From JABWBD01 sp040768665 (GTDB lineage Bacteria > Planctomycetota > Planctomycetia > Pirellulales > Thermoguttaceae), in assembly GCA_040768665.1 (NCBI GenBank), contig JAXGMN010000014.1, positions 124,001 to 188,000 on the forward strand: 64,000 nt of DNA, in the 5' to 3' direction. Below are positions 49,662-57,877 of the stretch, in pieces (position 1 is the first letter of the stretch; each line of letters begins with the position of its first letter). The notes below the pieces were generated by a model. That model saw only the letters and a list, made by a program, of their open reading frames with translations. It ran no database searches and had not been told where the DNA came from. The position numbers and the translations under genes were made by a program.

Positions 49662-49977
49662 AGCGTGTGATTACTTACCGTCCGCTCGTTTGATCCATGC
49701 CGTGTTGAACGCGGCGTGTTTTTCTGCCGCGAACCACACCTTTGAGAACGGCGACGGACATCGTCCACCTCCTTTCACTTTCCGACTCTCCACAGGGTTG
49801 ACATCCACCGAATGTGACAGGTTTGGGCGAGATCGGCAAGATCAAGCACTTTCCAGCCGCTGGAGGCGGTCTTTATCCGACCATTCACGGGTGTTTCTTC
49901 GCCGGATTCACTGTGCTATAGTCCGGTTGGATTTGGACAGACTACCTTTGATTCACTCACCGCAAAGGAGCTCAACG
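49662..49977. other. Divergent intergenic interval
   Basis: 316 bases between the divergent acyltransferase and DUF1080 genes, so promoters for both are expected. The sequence ttcactgtgctatagtccgg near 49907 contains a plausible -10-like tatag, but no convincing -35 was found. Confidence 0.3.
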
Positions 49978-50757
49978 ATGCACGTTTTCCGCCAGACAAT
50001 CCTCCTGTATGTGCCGGTCCTCTCGTGCCTGGTGCTTCCGGCCGTTGCCGCTGAATTGAACACGCTGAGCGACCAGGAGAAGCAAGCCGGCTTCGAGCTG
50101 CTTTTCAACGGCCGCGACTTCCAAGGTTGGGAGCAGCCGGGCAACTGGGTCGTCGACGACGGCGCAATGTTTCGCAGCAAAAAGGGAGGCAACATCACCT
50201 ACACGGTCAGGCCGATTCCCGACGACTTCGAGCTCTGTTTCGACTGGAAGGTGGCCGAAGGAAGCAACAGCGGAGTCTACTACCGACCCGGGCAGTACGA
50301 GTATCAGATTCTTGACAACCAGGCCCACGCCGACGGCCTGAATCCTCGCTCCAGCGCCGCTTCGCTCTACTTCTGCATGGCCCCGTCGAAAGACGCCACC
50401 AAGCCGGTGGGTGAATGGAACACCGGGCGGATCGTGTGCAAAGGGACCGTGATCCAGCACTGGCTCAACGGCGAGAAGGTGATCGACTTCGACTACTCCG
50501 ATCCGCGATGGGCGGAGAACGTCGAGTTGCTCCGCCGCCGCGGCGCGAATCTGGCGGACCGCGGCGCCAAACTGTTCCTTCAGGACCACGGCGATCCCGT
50601 CTGGTTCCGAAATATCAAGCTTCGCAGGTTGACGGAAAAAGACCGGCTCGACCGATCGGAAGTCGTGCCCCAACCGATTGCTCAGGACATCCTGCAGAAA
50701 GAGAAGGCGAAGCTCGAGAAAATCGAGCAGAACCGCCAGCGAAAGGCGAAAAGGTAG
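49978..50757 (+). CDS. DUF1080 protein (3-keto-disaccharide hydrolase-like, secreted)
   Basis: 259 residues with a signal peptide (LLYVPVLSCLVLPAVAAE). The family signature is present: GFELLFNGRDFQGWEQPGNW near the N-terminus, and GVYYRPGQYEYQILDNQAHAD and GEWNTGRIVCKGTVIQHWLNG in the middle. It is a concanavalin-like sandwich. Some family members hydrolyse 3-ketoglycosides; many are uncharacterised. A lysine/glutamate-rich tail (EKAKLEKIEQNRQRKAKR) ends the protein. AAAGGAG precedes the ATG at 49978. Confidence 0.92.
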   Translation: MHVFRQTILLYVPVLSCLVLPAVAAELNTLSDQEKQAGFELLFNGRDFQGWEQPGNWVVDDGAMFRSKKGGNITYTVRPIPDDFELCFDWKVAEGSNSGVYYRPGQYEYQILDNQAHADGLNPRSSAASLYFCMAPSKDATKPVGEWNTGRIVCKGTVIQHWLNGEKVIDFDYSDPRWAENVELLRRRGANLADRGAKLFLQDHGDPVWFRNIKLRRLTEKDRLDRSEVVPQPIAQDILQKEKAKLEKIEQNRQRKAKR

Positions 50758-50758
50758 T

Positions 50759-50831
50759 GCAAGCAGCCGGGCTGCTGCAGTCGAGTCACGTGCCGTGCCG
50801 CGATCGGTAGTTTGCGAGCAGCCGGGCTGCC
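50759..50831. repeat. Two short hairpins (gcagccgggctgc) between convergent genes
   Basis: gcaagcagccgggctgctgc and gcgagcagccgggctgcc each form a short stem. They lie between the convergent DUF1080 and FAD oxidoreductase genes. They may help end transcription, but neither has a T tract, so this is not called an intrinsic terminator. Confidence 0.45.
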
Positions 50832-50836
50832 GAAGG

Positions 50837-52237
50837 TCAACCATTGAGCCGAGCGCCTCGCTTTTCAACCACACGGCGGACGTCGCGCGGGTCGAGCTCC
50901 GACGGGTCGCAGTTTTTTTCGACGCTCATAGCCGCGGCAATCCCGGCGGCCTGGCCCATCATCGAGCACGTCGTGCTCACGCGAGCGGACGACAGGGCCA
51001 GTTGGTCCGCGGAGAAACACCTCCCCGCGACCAGCAGGTTCTTGGCGTCGCGGACGATCAGACTCCGCAACGGAATCTGGTAAGGCGGGACGCTGAGTTG
51101 ATCCTTGGGAAGGATGTAGGTCCGCTTGTCGTCGTCCGGTTTGTGCCCGTCGAGATAGAAGACGCCGCGCGCCACCGCGTCGTCGAACGTCCGCCCGGCC
51201 CGCAGGTCCTCGACCGTCAGCACGTACTGGCCGATGGCCCTGGCCCCTTCGCGGATCCCGATTTGGGGCGAGCATCCATCGTAGCGCCACGGCTTGTTCT
51301 CGACCCGCTGATAGTAGTCGAGCACCTCCCAGACGCGACGCCGCGCTCGGATCTCCGCGGCCGTGAACGACTCGGTGTCGGAAGAATCAAACCCGGGGAT
51401 CTTGACCTTCAGGGCGCTGCTCCGCGGACCGTTCGGCCAGACGCTCGTCATGGGCAAATCCTCCTTGGACCCGACCGGCTGAAACCAGCCCTCGGGCAGT
51501 TGGGCCCCTGCGTCCTGCTTCTCGACATGCCGGACGAAGAACATCATTGACATCGGCAGTTGCAGGCCGTCTTCCTGGCGGCCCTTCATCACGGGCAGCC
51601 CGGCTCGGCGGACGACGTCGGCTTCGCCGCTGGCGTCGATGAACTGCCGCGCTTCGAGCGCCTCGGGGCCCGACTTGCCGCAGAGGATGCAGGCAGTGAT
51701 CCGGCCTTCGTCGGTTCGGACGACGTCGGCAAAAGGAGTATGCAAGAGCAGTTTCACACCGCGCCGCAGCAGCAGTTCCTGGAGCACGACGGCCAGAATA
51801 TGATGGTCGAAGACTCGCGTCGACTGACCCGGGTAGGGCTGCTTGTACGGGGCGAGTGCGCCGAACCGCTCGAGATCGGCGACGATTTCGTCGAAGACCT
51901 CTCCCTGTCCTTTGGTTTCGCCGCAGAAATTGGCGACCCCGCCCGCGGTCAGATCGCCGCCGGTGACCGCGAAACGCTCGACCAGCACGACCTTGGCGCC
52001 GCTGCGGACGGCGGCACAGGCCGCCGATACACCGGCAATCCCACCGCCGATCACGGCCACGTCGGCCCGATAACGGACCGGTACGCTCCGCGACCATTGG
52101 ACGGCCTGGGGATCGGCTGGATCGCCGGCCCGCGCAGGCTTGGAGACGAATCCGCGTCCGAAGAGCCAGCCCGCCGCACCGGCGGCTGCGGCGATCAGGG
52201 TGCGACGGGGAACCTGGCCAGGCTGTCCATTTGTCAT
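50837..52237 (-). CDS. Exported FAD-dependent oxidoreductase
   Basis: 466 residues. PRRTLIAAAAGAAGW near the start looks like a twin-arginine signal. The mature protein opens with the dinucleotide-binding fold VAVIGGGIAGVSAACAAVRSG (GxGxxG variant) followed by VLVERFAVTGGDLT. QFIDASGEADVVRRAG is the second FAD-contact motif of the FAD_oxidored (PF12831) group. The C-terminal LLVAGRCFSADQLALSSARV closes the FAD site. The substrate is unknown. It is downstream of the propeller/methyltransferase-fold gene, 42 bases after its stop, on the same strand. Confidence 0.88.
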   Translation of the reverse strand: MTNGQPGQVPRRTLIAAAAGAAGWLFGRGFVSKPARAGDPADPQAVQWSRSVPVRYRADVAVIGGGIAGVSAACAAVRSGAKVVLVERFAVTGGDLTAGGVANFCGETKGQGEVFDEIVADLERFGALAPYKQPYPGQSTRVFDHHILAVVLQELLLRRGVKLLLHTPFADVVRTDEGRITACILCGKSGPEALEARQFIDASGEADVVRRAGLPVMKGRQEDGLQLPMSMMFFVRHVEKQDAGAQLPEGWFQPVGSKEDLPMTSVWPNGPRSSALKVKIPGFDSSDTESFTAAEIRARRRVWEVLDYYQRVENKPWRYDGCSPQIGIREGARAIGQYVLTVEDLRAGRTFDDAVARGVFYLDGHKPDDDKRTYILPKDQLSVPPYQIPLRSLIVRDAKNLLVAGRCFSADQLALSSARVSTTCSMMGQAAGIAAAMSVEKNCDPSELDPRDVRRVVEKRGARLNG

Positions 52238-52279
52238 GGTAAGGTCTCTTGAGCGGAAGGGATGCCCGATTCACCGGCA

Positions 52280-55200
52280 CTATTGTTGTCGAGAAGCTGC
52301 ACCGTTTCCGACGACCACCTCGACCGGTCCGAAGTCGGTGGTGACGCTTGTGAGGCAGACGCCGACCCAGGTGATCGACTCGATGGGTCGCTCAAGCGGC
52401 ATCTCGATCGACTCGCCGTGGATACTCGCGGTCACTTTCCGGCTTTCCAGATCGACGGTGGCTTGAAGCTCGGCGACCTCGTCGGAGTTGACGCCAACCT
52501 TCTTCGACACGCCTCGCGAGGCAGCCAACGGACCTGGCACGATCATCAAGACCTTGCCGGAAATCCGGACCCCGCACTTGATAAGCTGCTCGTCGTCGGA
52601 GCCGTCACCGAAGGCGATGAACCCGTTGCCCGGCTTGTCGGGTGAGCCCGCACCGGGCGTGGGGCGAAGTTTGACCGAGAAGGTCGCCTGACTCGTGATC
52701 GGCTTCGAGAGTTTCTTCAGGGCCAAGCCGATTTCGCGAGGAGCCGATTGCATCTGGTAACCGAGATCGGATTTGCCGATCCGAACTGCCGTAAGCTGCT
52801 GGAAGTCGGGGTGCGACGGGGTCGGTTCCAGGCGAGCGGGTCCGGGCGAGCTCAGCGCGAGGGGGCTCAACTTCGCATCGGCTACCGCGGGAAGCGCCGC
52901 TCCGTTGCCCGATCCCAGGCAAAGGACCTTGCCGTCCATGGTTGCCAGGAAAAGCCGCGCTCCGGCCGCGGCGAGGCCGTCGAACACCGGCGGCGATTCG
53001 AGCTCATAGGCGGCCAGTTGCTCGCCCCGGGACTTCGACGCGGCCACAAGGACCGCTCCCCTGCGGCCCTCGAAGGCAGCGACCTGTTGGGCCATCCCGG
53101 CCTGGACGTCGGGGCTGCCGTAGTTCAAATAGACCTCGTTTTCGTCGGCGACCGCTCGCGGTCCCGCCACGAACAGATGGTCGCCGGCCACCACGAGCCC
53201 CCTGCCGATCACCGGCGAAGCAAGCGACCAGTCGTACTTGAGCCGGCTCGGTACGACGGGGCCGTAAATCGACGTGCCCTGTTTACGCGGCGTCACCTTG
53301 GGATCCGTGTGGATCTCCGGCTGCCGGTCGCAGGCGAAGACGTGGTAGACCTTTGGAGTGCCGGTGAATCGCAGCGGGGCGTAGCCGAAACCGTATACCT
53401 TGGAATCATCGACCGCGAGAAGGTTACCGGCCGGGGCCTGGTAGCCGGCCAGATACCAGCCGCCGGCACCGCTGATGAACGATTTTCCCCACATCCAGTA
53501 GCTGCGGTGCCAGTAGGAATCGTCGAGGAAACCCGTGGGGCTGAACAGGTGGTCCGTTTCGCCCTGCTGGTCGCGGTAGTCGCGCGGTGTGATCGCCTCG
53601 GGGCGAGTGCCGTCGAGTTTGAACGGCTGGGAACGCATGTAGACGTGCCGGCCGTCGCAGGAGAGGATGTCGGGCAGCGCTACGGGCAGGTTCGGCCAGC
53701 GGAGGTCGTTCTGGAGGTTCTTGTCGGTTCCTGGCTCCTTGTCGTTCAGCACGGTTTCCGAAAGGAGTCGCCCGGTTGCCGCGTCGAGCCGGAGCATGCG
53801 CAGGCCGCCGTCGAGCCACATGGCGCGCCCCGCCACGCAATAGACCACTCCGTCGCGGACCAGCACGCTGCCGTGGACCGGCCAAACCGACTCGATCTGT
53901 TCGGCCGCCATCAGCCTCTGGTCGAGCGGGGCGGCGCGGAACCGCCAGGCGAGCGCCCCGTCGGACGCGCGAAGGGAGTAGACATATCCGTCGGCCGAGC
54001 CGAAGAGGACTCGGCCTTGCCAGATGGTCGGCGGCGAGTCGATCCGTCCGCCGGCCGTGTACGTCCAGAGCGGCTTGCCGTTTTTGGTGTCCAGGGCGTG
54101 GAGCGTGTGCGTGTCGATCGACGAGACATACAGCTTACCGTCGGCGACCGTCACCGGGCTGAGCTTGCCACCAACGGTCGATTCCCAGATCCGCTTCAGA
54201 TCGGAAGGGACTGCCGCCGCGGTGGAGCCGCTCCTCAGCGGATCGTGCCGGTAAGTTGGCCAGTCGGAGGAGGGTTGAGGGTTGAGAGTCGAGGGTTGAG
54301 AGTTCGACAAGTCGTTGTCGGAATAGGCCGGACCGGGTTCCAGGCGTTCTCCGGCTTCGGGTTCTCCAACGTTGCCGCTCGGCTTTCTCTCGGCCGCCAG
54401 CGCGCTGAAGCCGCTGAGCTTGGCCAGAAGATAGCAGGCACACGAGTGCGGAGGCGCGTAGACGAGTCCGTTGCACGGCAAGATGCCGTAATTGCACGAC
54501 CCGCGAACCCAGTGATTCGCCGTCCAGTGCTCCGTATCCAGATCGACGAACTCGATGCCGGTTCGCGAGGTGAGGATGAAGTCGCACGTGGCCTTCGCAC
54601 GGTAGCAGCGGTGGTGCGGCATGTGGCGCCAGTCGTCGGGAGGAAACTCGCGTTTGACCTCGCCGGTGTGCAGGTCGCGGCCGGTGAAGACGCCCGAGTC
54701 GCGGGGACTGGTGGTCACGCCGCACCACACCAGCCCGTCGATGACGAAGAGATCCTCCGCCGATGCATAGCCGGAGGGTGGGTGCGGGGCGGTCCAGAGC
54801 ACCTCGCCGGTGTCGGCAGACAGGGCGGTCATCGTGTCGTTGCCTCCGCGGATCGGATCGAGGTTCTCGCCGCCGGAGAAGAGGACGACGCCGTCGTAGA
54901 CGATAAGCGTCGGGCTGAACAGCACGTGCATCGGTTTCCAGCGCGGGATCGGCTTGGACGACCAGACGGTCTTTCCCGATGCATCGAGGCAGACGACCTT
55001 TTCACCGTTGTGGAAGTAGACCCGTTTGCCGGCGGGTAAGCGTTCACGGGGCGAAAGAGAGGGGGACAGGTCCATGTTTTCGGCCAACGTTTTTGACGCC
55101 GAAATGCGTCCATCGGCCGAAAAATGGACCAGTCCCCGACCGCCCCGAACGCTTACGTCGGCGGTTGCCAATGTGCTCGGGGCAACGACGGCCTCGTGGC

Positions 55201-56314
55201 TCCACTGCGGTTTTTTCTCTGTGAGGTCGACGGCGACGATCCTTCGTGGGCGCTCGTCCCAGTTCCAGTCGCGGCCCGCGCTGCGAATGGTGTCCACCGA
55301 TTCGGTGGAAATCGTTTTGTAGGCGTCGAGCTCGGGATTCACGAGCACGTAGGCCATGCCATCGGCCACGATCATCTCTTCGGCGCCCTCGGTGCCGGGG
55401 AGCGTTTGCAGGGCCTGCCCGGTGGCCGCCTCGAGCACCGAGACCGGTTGGCCGACGCCGAGCGTCACGTAGACACGGTCGCCCACGGCGACCAGACGCC
55501 GCATGAGTTGTGCCGGCCCACGCTTGAGCGGCCAGAGATGCGGGTGCCAGTGTTCGATCGGCCGTTGCCATAGGATGATGCCGTTGAAAGCATCGCGCGC
55601 GACGAGGGTCCACTGCGGCGGCATTTGCACCGACCACCGCGGCCCCAGGTCCATGATGTAGAAGAGCCGACCTCCGGCCGAGACCATGGCGCTCAAGCCT
55701 GACAGATGATCATGGTGCCGGAGGTAGTCGGGCGTGCCGATCCACTGGTAGTGCCTGGGAGGTCCGACGCGCTTATCCTGGGCGACGGCGTTGTTGGTGG
55801 CGTCGTGGAGGTAGTGCGTCCACTGGTCGATCTCGGCGGGCCACGGCTTGGCGGTTTTTTTCCACGCCCCATCGGATCGGATGTATGCCACTCCGTTCGG
55901 CGCCAGAACCCGCTGGAGTTCGTCGTTGGTGATCTGGCCGAGGTCTTCCGCGACGATCAGATTCACGAGGTTGTCGACGTAGGGGAGACGACTGCCGGAG
56001 AAGCGGTCGATCGAAACCGTTCCGTAGAGTCTCTTGCTTTGAAGGAAGTGGCGGGCTGCTTCGACGTTCTTCGGATCGGCGTCCAGGCCGTGAACCAGGC
56101 GATTTTCGCCAGCGAGGCCGGCCGTAAATCTGCCGTCGCCGCAGCCGAGGTGAACGATCAGGCCGCCCTGGAAGTTGCAGGCGGCGAGGATGGAGTCGAC
56201 GCCCGAGGGTTCGGTGGCAAGGATGCGGCTTGGTGCCGGTTGCGAGGCAACGAGGAACGAGAGCAGTGCGAAGGTTGAGAGCCCGGCGAGGAGAATTCGG
56301 CCGGTTCGGTTCAT
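52280..56314 (-). CDS. Exported methyltransferase-fold / double PQQ-propeller protein (1344 aa)
   Basis: Signal peptide at 1-33 (ILLAGLSTFALLSFLVASQ). Residues about 50-150 form a class I methyltransferase-like Rossmann fold with a good motif I (VHLGCGDGRF, 54-63), motif II acid (VHGLDAD) and NLIVAEDLGQI. Two PQQ-type propellers follow: about 190-640 and, starting DWPTYRHDPLRSG, about 685-1130 (LHALDTKNGKPLWTYTAGG). The C-terminal ~150 residues look like a beta-sandwich (GNGFIAFGDGSDDEQL). A family A palindrome is translated in frame at about 386-426 and gggttga heptamers at about 669-680. AAGGAA precedes the ATG. SAM is not expected outside the cytoplasm, so the Rossmann part may be non-catalytic. 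Function unknown. Confidence 0.8.
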   Translation of the reverse strand: MNRTGRILLAGLSTFALLSFLVASQPAPSRILATEPSGVDSILAACNFQGGLIVHLGCGDGRFTAGLAGENRLVHGLDADPKNVEAARHFLQSKRLYGTVSIDRFSGSRLPYVDNLVNLIVAEDLGQITNDELQRVLAPNGVAYIRSDGAWKKTAKPWPAEIDQWTHYLHDATNNAVAQDKRVGPPRHYQWIGTPDYLRHHDHLSGLSAMVSAGGRLFYIMDLGPRWSVQMPPQWTLVARDAFNGIILWQRPIEHWHPHLWPLKRGPAQLMRRLVAVGDRVYVTLGVGQPVSVLEAATGQALQTLPGTEGAEEMIVADGMAYVLVNPELDAYKTISTESVDTIRSAGRDWNWDERPRRIVAVDLTEKKPQWSHEAVVAPSTLATADVSVRGGRGLVHFSADGRISASKTLAENMDLSPSLSPRERLPAGKRVYFHNGEKVVCLDASGKTVWSSKPIPRWKPMHVLFSPTLIVYDGVVLFSGGENLDPIRGGNDTMTALSADTGEVLWTAPHPPSGYASAEDLFVIDGLVWCGVTTSPRDSGVFTGRDLHTGEVKREFPPDDWRHMPHHRCYRAKATCDFILTSRTGIEFVDLDTEHWTANHWVRGSCNYGILPCNGLVYAPPHSCACYLLAKLSGFSALAAERKPSGNVGEPEAGERLEPGPAYSDNDLSNSQPSTLNPQPSSDWPTYRHDPLRSGSTAAAVPSDLKRIWESTVGGKLSPVTVADGKLYVSSIDTHTLHALDTKNGKPLWTYTAGGRIDSPPTIWQGRVLFGSADGYVYSLRASDGALAWRFRAAPLDQRLMAAEQIESVWPVHGSVLVRDGVVYCVAGRAMWLDGGLRMLRLDAATGRLLSETVLNDKEPGTDKNLQNDLRWPNLPVALPDILSCDGRHVYMRSQPFKLDGTRPEAITPRDYRDQQGETDHLFSPTGFLDDSYWHRSYWMWGKSFISGAGGWYLAGYQAPAGNLLAVDDSKVYGFGYAPLRFTGTPKVYHVFACDRQPEIHTDPKVTPRKQGTSIYGPVVPSRLKYDWSLASPVIGRGLVVAGDHLFVAGPRAVADENEVYLNYGSPDVQAGMAQQVAAFEGRRGAVLVAASKSRGEQLAAYELESPPVFDGLAAAGARLFLATMDGKVLCLGSGNGAALPAVADAKLSPLALSSPGPARLEPTPSHPDFQQLTAVRIGKSDLGYQMQSAPREIGLALKKLSKPITSQATFSVKLRPTPGAGSPDKPGNGFIAFGDGSDDEQLIKCGVRISGKVLMIVPGPLAASRGVSKKVGVNSDEVAELQATVDLESRKVTASIHGESIEMPLERPIESITWVGVCLTSVTTDFGPVEVVVGNGAASRQQ
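54267..54305. repeat. gggttga heptamer repeats inside a coding sequence
   Basis: agggttgagggttgagagtc, then gagggttgagagttc, read on the minus strand as part of the linker between the two propellers (SQPSTLNPQPSS). The unit is the same as the intergenic heptamer at 13490-13550. Confidence 0.85.
55036..55156 (-). repeat. Family A palindromic element inside a coding sequence
   Basis: 121 bp with outer arms gtaagcgttcacggggcg / cgccccgaacgcttac and the core acaggtccatgttttcggcc / ggccgaaaaatggaccagtc. It is translated as GLVHFSADG, then ISASKTLAENMDLSPSLSPR in the first propeller of the 1344-residue protein without breaking the frame. Confidence 0.9.
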
Positions 56315-56337
56315 GACTCGTTCCTTGATCTTTGTTT

Positions 56338-56395
56338 AAGAGCCTATCCCAAAACCTCGAAGGAGAAGCACCCGGCGGTTTTGGGATAGGCTCTA
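56338..56395. repeat. Family B palindromic element, core deleted
   Basis: agagcctatcccaaaacc and its complement ggttttgggataggctct flank only about 22 bases (tcgaaggagaagcacccggc). It keeps the outer arms of the complete copy at 46807 without the inner core. It ends 24 bases before the start codon of the 1344-residue propeller protein. Confidence 0.9.
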
Positions 56396-56665
56396 ACCTC
56401 GACGCAGGCTTCGGCCGCAACCAACGCAGAATTGGCGATTGAAAGCAGAGCTGAGAAAAGAAGATGGTGGAAAAGAAGATGACGAGGGAGATGAATTCGG
56501 TTTGCGACTTGGGAACCCTCTTCCTTTCCCCCATCTTCTTTTCCTCATTTCACGTTGGCCCTCCCCACGGCCGCAACCAAATTCGAAGCCATTTGCGTCA
56601 TTTTTTGAACAGAATGACAGCCAGGCGAAGATTTGTCCAAATACAAAACTCTACGAGTCTGCAAT

Positions 56666-56742
56666 GCAGTGCCCAACGGGCCGCACGCTGCGCGGAGGGC
56701 GGCGCGGCTATCGGTAACGGCGCGCGGCCCGTTGGGCACTGC
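56666..56742. repeat. Perfect 19-bp inverted repeat with GC-rich loop
   Basis: gcagtgcccaacgggccgc at 56666-56684 and its exact complement at 56724-56742 enclose 39 bases that also contain gcgc-type pairing. It is not related in sequence to families A, B or the gctagctg repeats. It lies 88 bases after the end of the SDR gene and could act as a terminator-like or fold-back element. Confidence 0.85.
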
Positions 56743-56830
56743 GGTTAAACGATTGTTGACTGGGTCGGGTCCTGGCCGGAATTTATTGTACTCCGCGCGT
56801 GTTCTCCCCGCCAAGGGGTGCAACGGCGAG

Positions 56831-57571
56831 TCAGAAGGGGACAACGGCGTCCTTGACCTGCTTCGTTCCCCAGATATTCACTTCTTCCACAAAGCAATGT
56901 TCCGGGACATCGATGGCGTGGACCAGCGCGCGGGCGAAGTCGCAAGCATCGGGGTAGCCGGTCAGCCAGTCGTCGGCGATTCCGGCTGCCTCGCAGAATC
57001 CCGTGCGGGCTGCGCCGGGAACGAACGTGGTGGCCTTGCCGCCCCATTGGGCCATCTCCAGGTGGAGGCATCGCGTGAAGCCGATCAAGCCGTCTTTCGC
57101 GGCCGTGTACACGGCCCAAGAGGGCCAACTGTGGTAGGCGCAGGCGCTGGAAACGTTGACGATGTGTCCGCCGGCCTGCTTCTTCATCACCCGCACCATT
57201 TCCCGGCATCCCTTGATCACGGACGCCAGGTTCACATCGAGGACGGCCCGGATGTCGTCGTCCTCCATATTCTCCACCTCGGCGATCTTGATGCCCGCGC
57301 CGTGGTTGTTTACCAGCACGTCGATTTGCCCGAATCGCCGCACGACCGCATCGATGAGCCGTTTCCAGTCTTCGGTCAAAACTGCATCGGCCTGGACGGC
57401 CAGGAGATGCTCGTGCCCGAGGCTCTCTTCCGCTCGACGCAGGCGGGCCTCGTCGCGGCCGGTGATGGCCACTTTCGCCTCCATTTCCAGAAGCATGCGA
57501 GCCGCCTCCAGGCCGAAGCCGGAGGTGCCGCCGGTAACGATGATGATCTTGTCGCGGATGTAGTGTTCCAC
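56831..57571 (-). CDS. Short-chain dehydrogenase/reductase (SDR)
   Basis: 246 residues from the GTG at 57571, with AAGGGA upstream; an ATG at 57625 would add 18 unlikely residues. The nucleotide-binding motif TGGTSGFG is at 13-20, NNHGAG is the NNAG equivalent, SSACAY supplies the catalytic serine region and YTAAKD the YxxxK pair. It is a classical cytosolic NAD(P)-dependent alcohol/ketone oxidoreductase. The substrate cannot be inferred. There is no operon partner; it stands between repeats and the phage-like region. Confidence 0.92.
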   Translation of the reverse strand: MEHYIRDKIIIVTGGTSGFGLEAARMLLEMEAKVAITGRDEARLRRAEESLGHEHLLAVQADAVLTEDWKRLIDAVVRRFGQIDVLVNNHGAGIKIAEVENMEDDDIRAVLDVNLASVIKGCREMVRVMKKQAGGHIVNVSSACAYHSWPSWAVYTAAKDGLIGFTRCLHLEMAQWGGKATTFVPGAARTGFCEAAGIADDWLTGYPDACDFARALVHAIDVPEHCFVEEVNIWGTKQVKDAVVPF

Positions 57572-57877
57572 GCGATATTCCCTTGAGTTGTGATGGCGGA
57601 TGAACAGGAGCGTCGCCCGTATCAAGCAGCCGACTACCGTCCTGCGATCCGATAAACATGAACGTCTAGCGGTTCAAACATGTCGCGAAGCGCTCCGGCA
57701 TCCGACCGGATCGTGCGGTCTTCGTCGACAACCGTCACCGTTTCCGGATAGCCTCTTGGAGATTCTCGCCACCTCATTCCGCGCATTATAAGTCCGTGGT
57801 ACCGCGGAAGCAAGAACCTTGGTCCGTCGCTTTGTAGCCGTCGTGTTCCCCTGTTCAAGCCTTGTCTTCTTACCCGA
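57572..57877. other. Interval with a small gene remnant
   Basis: 306 bases between the SDR and terminase genes. The only coding-like part is the minus-strand fragment at 57634-57786, described separately. No repeat or RNA gene seen. Confidence 0.4.
57634..57786 (-). pseudogene. C-terminal remnant of a secreted glycosidase-like protein
   Basis: 50 residues. The last part reads TVTVVDEDRTIRSDAGALRD, then MFEPLDVHVYRI. An ending like FxPLxVHVYRI is common at the C-terminus of secreted planctomycete glycosidase or beta-sandwich proteins. No upstream part of such a gene is present in any frame, so this looks like a leftover tail. Confidence 0.35.

Larger units (their letters stand above)
56315..56830. 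other. Intergenic interval with two palindromes
   Basis: 516 bases. It contains the shortened family B element (56338-56395) just upstream of the propeller gene and an unrelated perfect 19-bp inverted repeat (56666-56742). The stretch between (56440-56640) is lower in GC and reads aggaagaagatggtgg-like purine runs without a gene. Confidence 0.5.
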
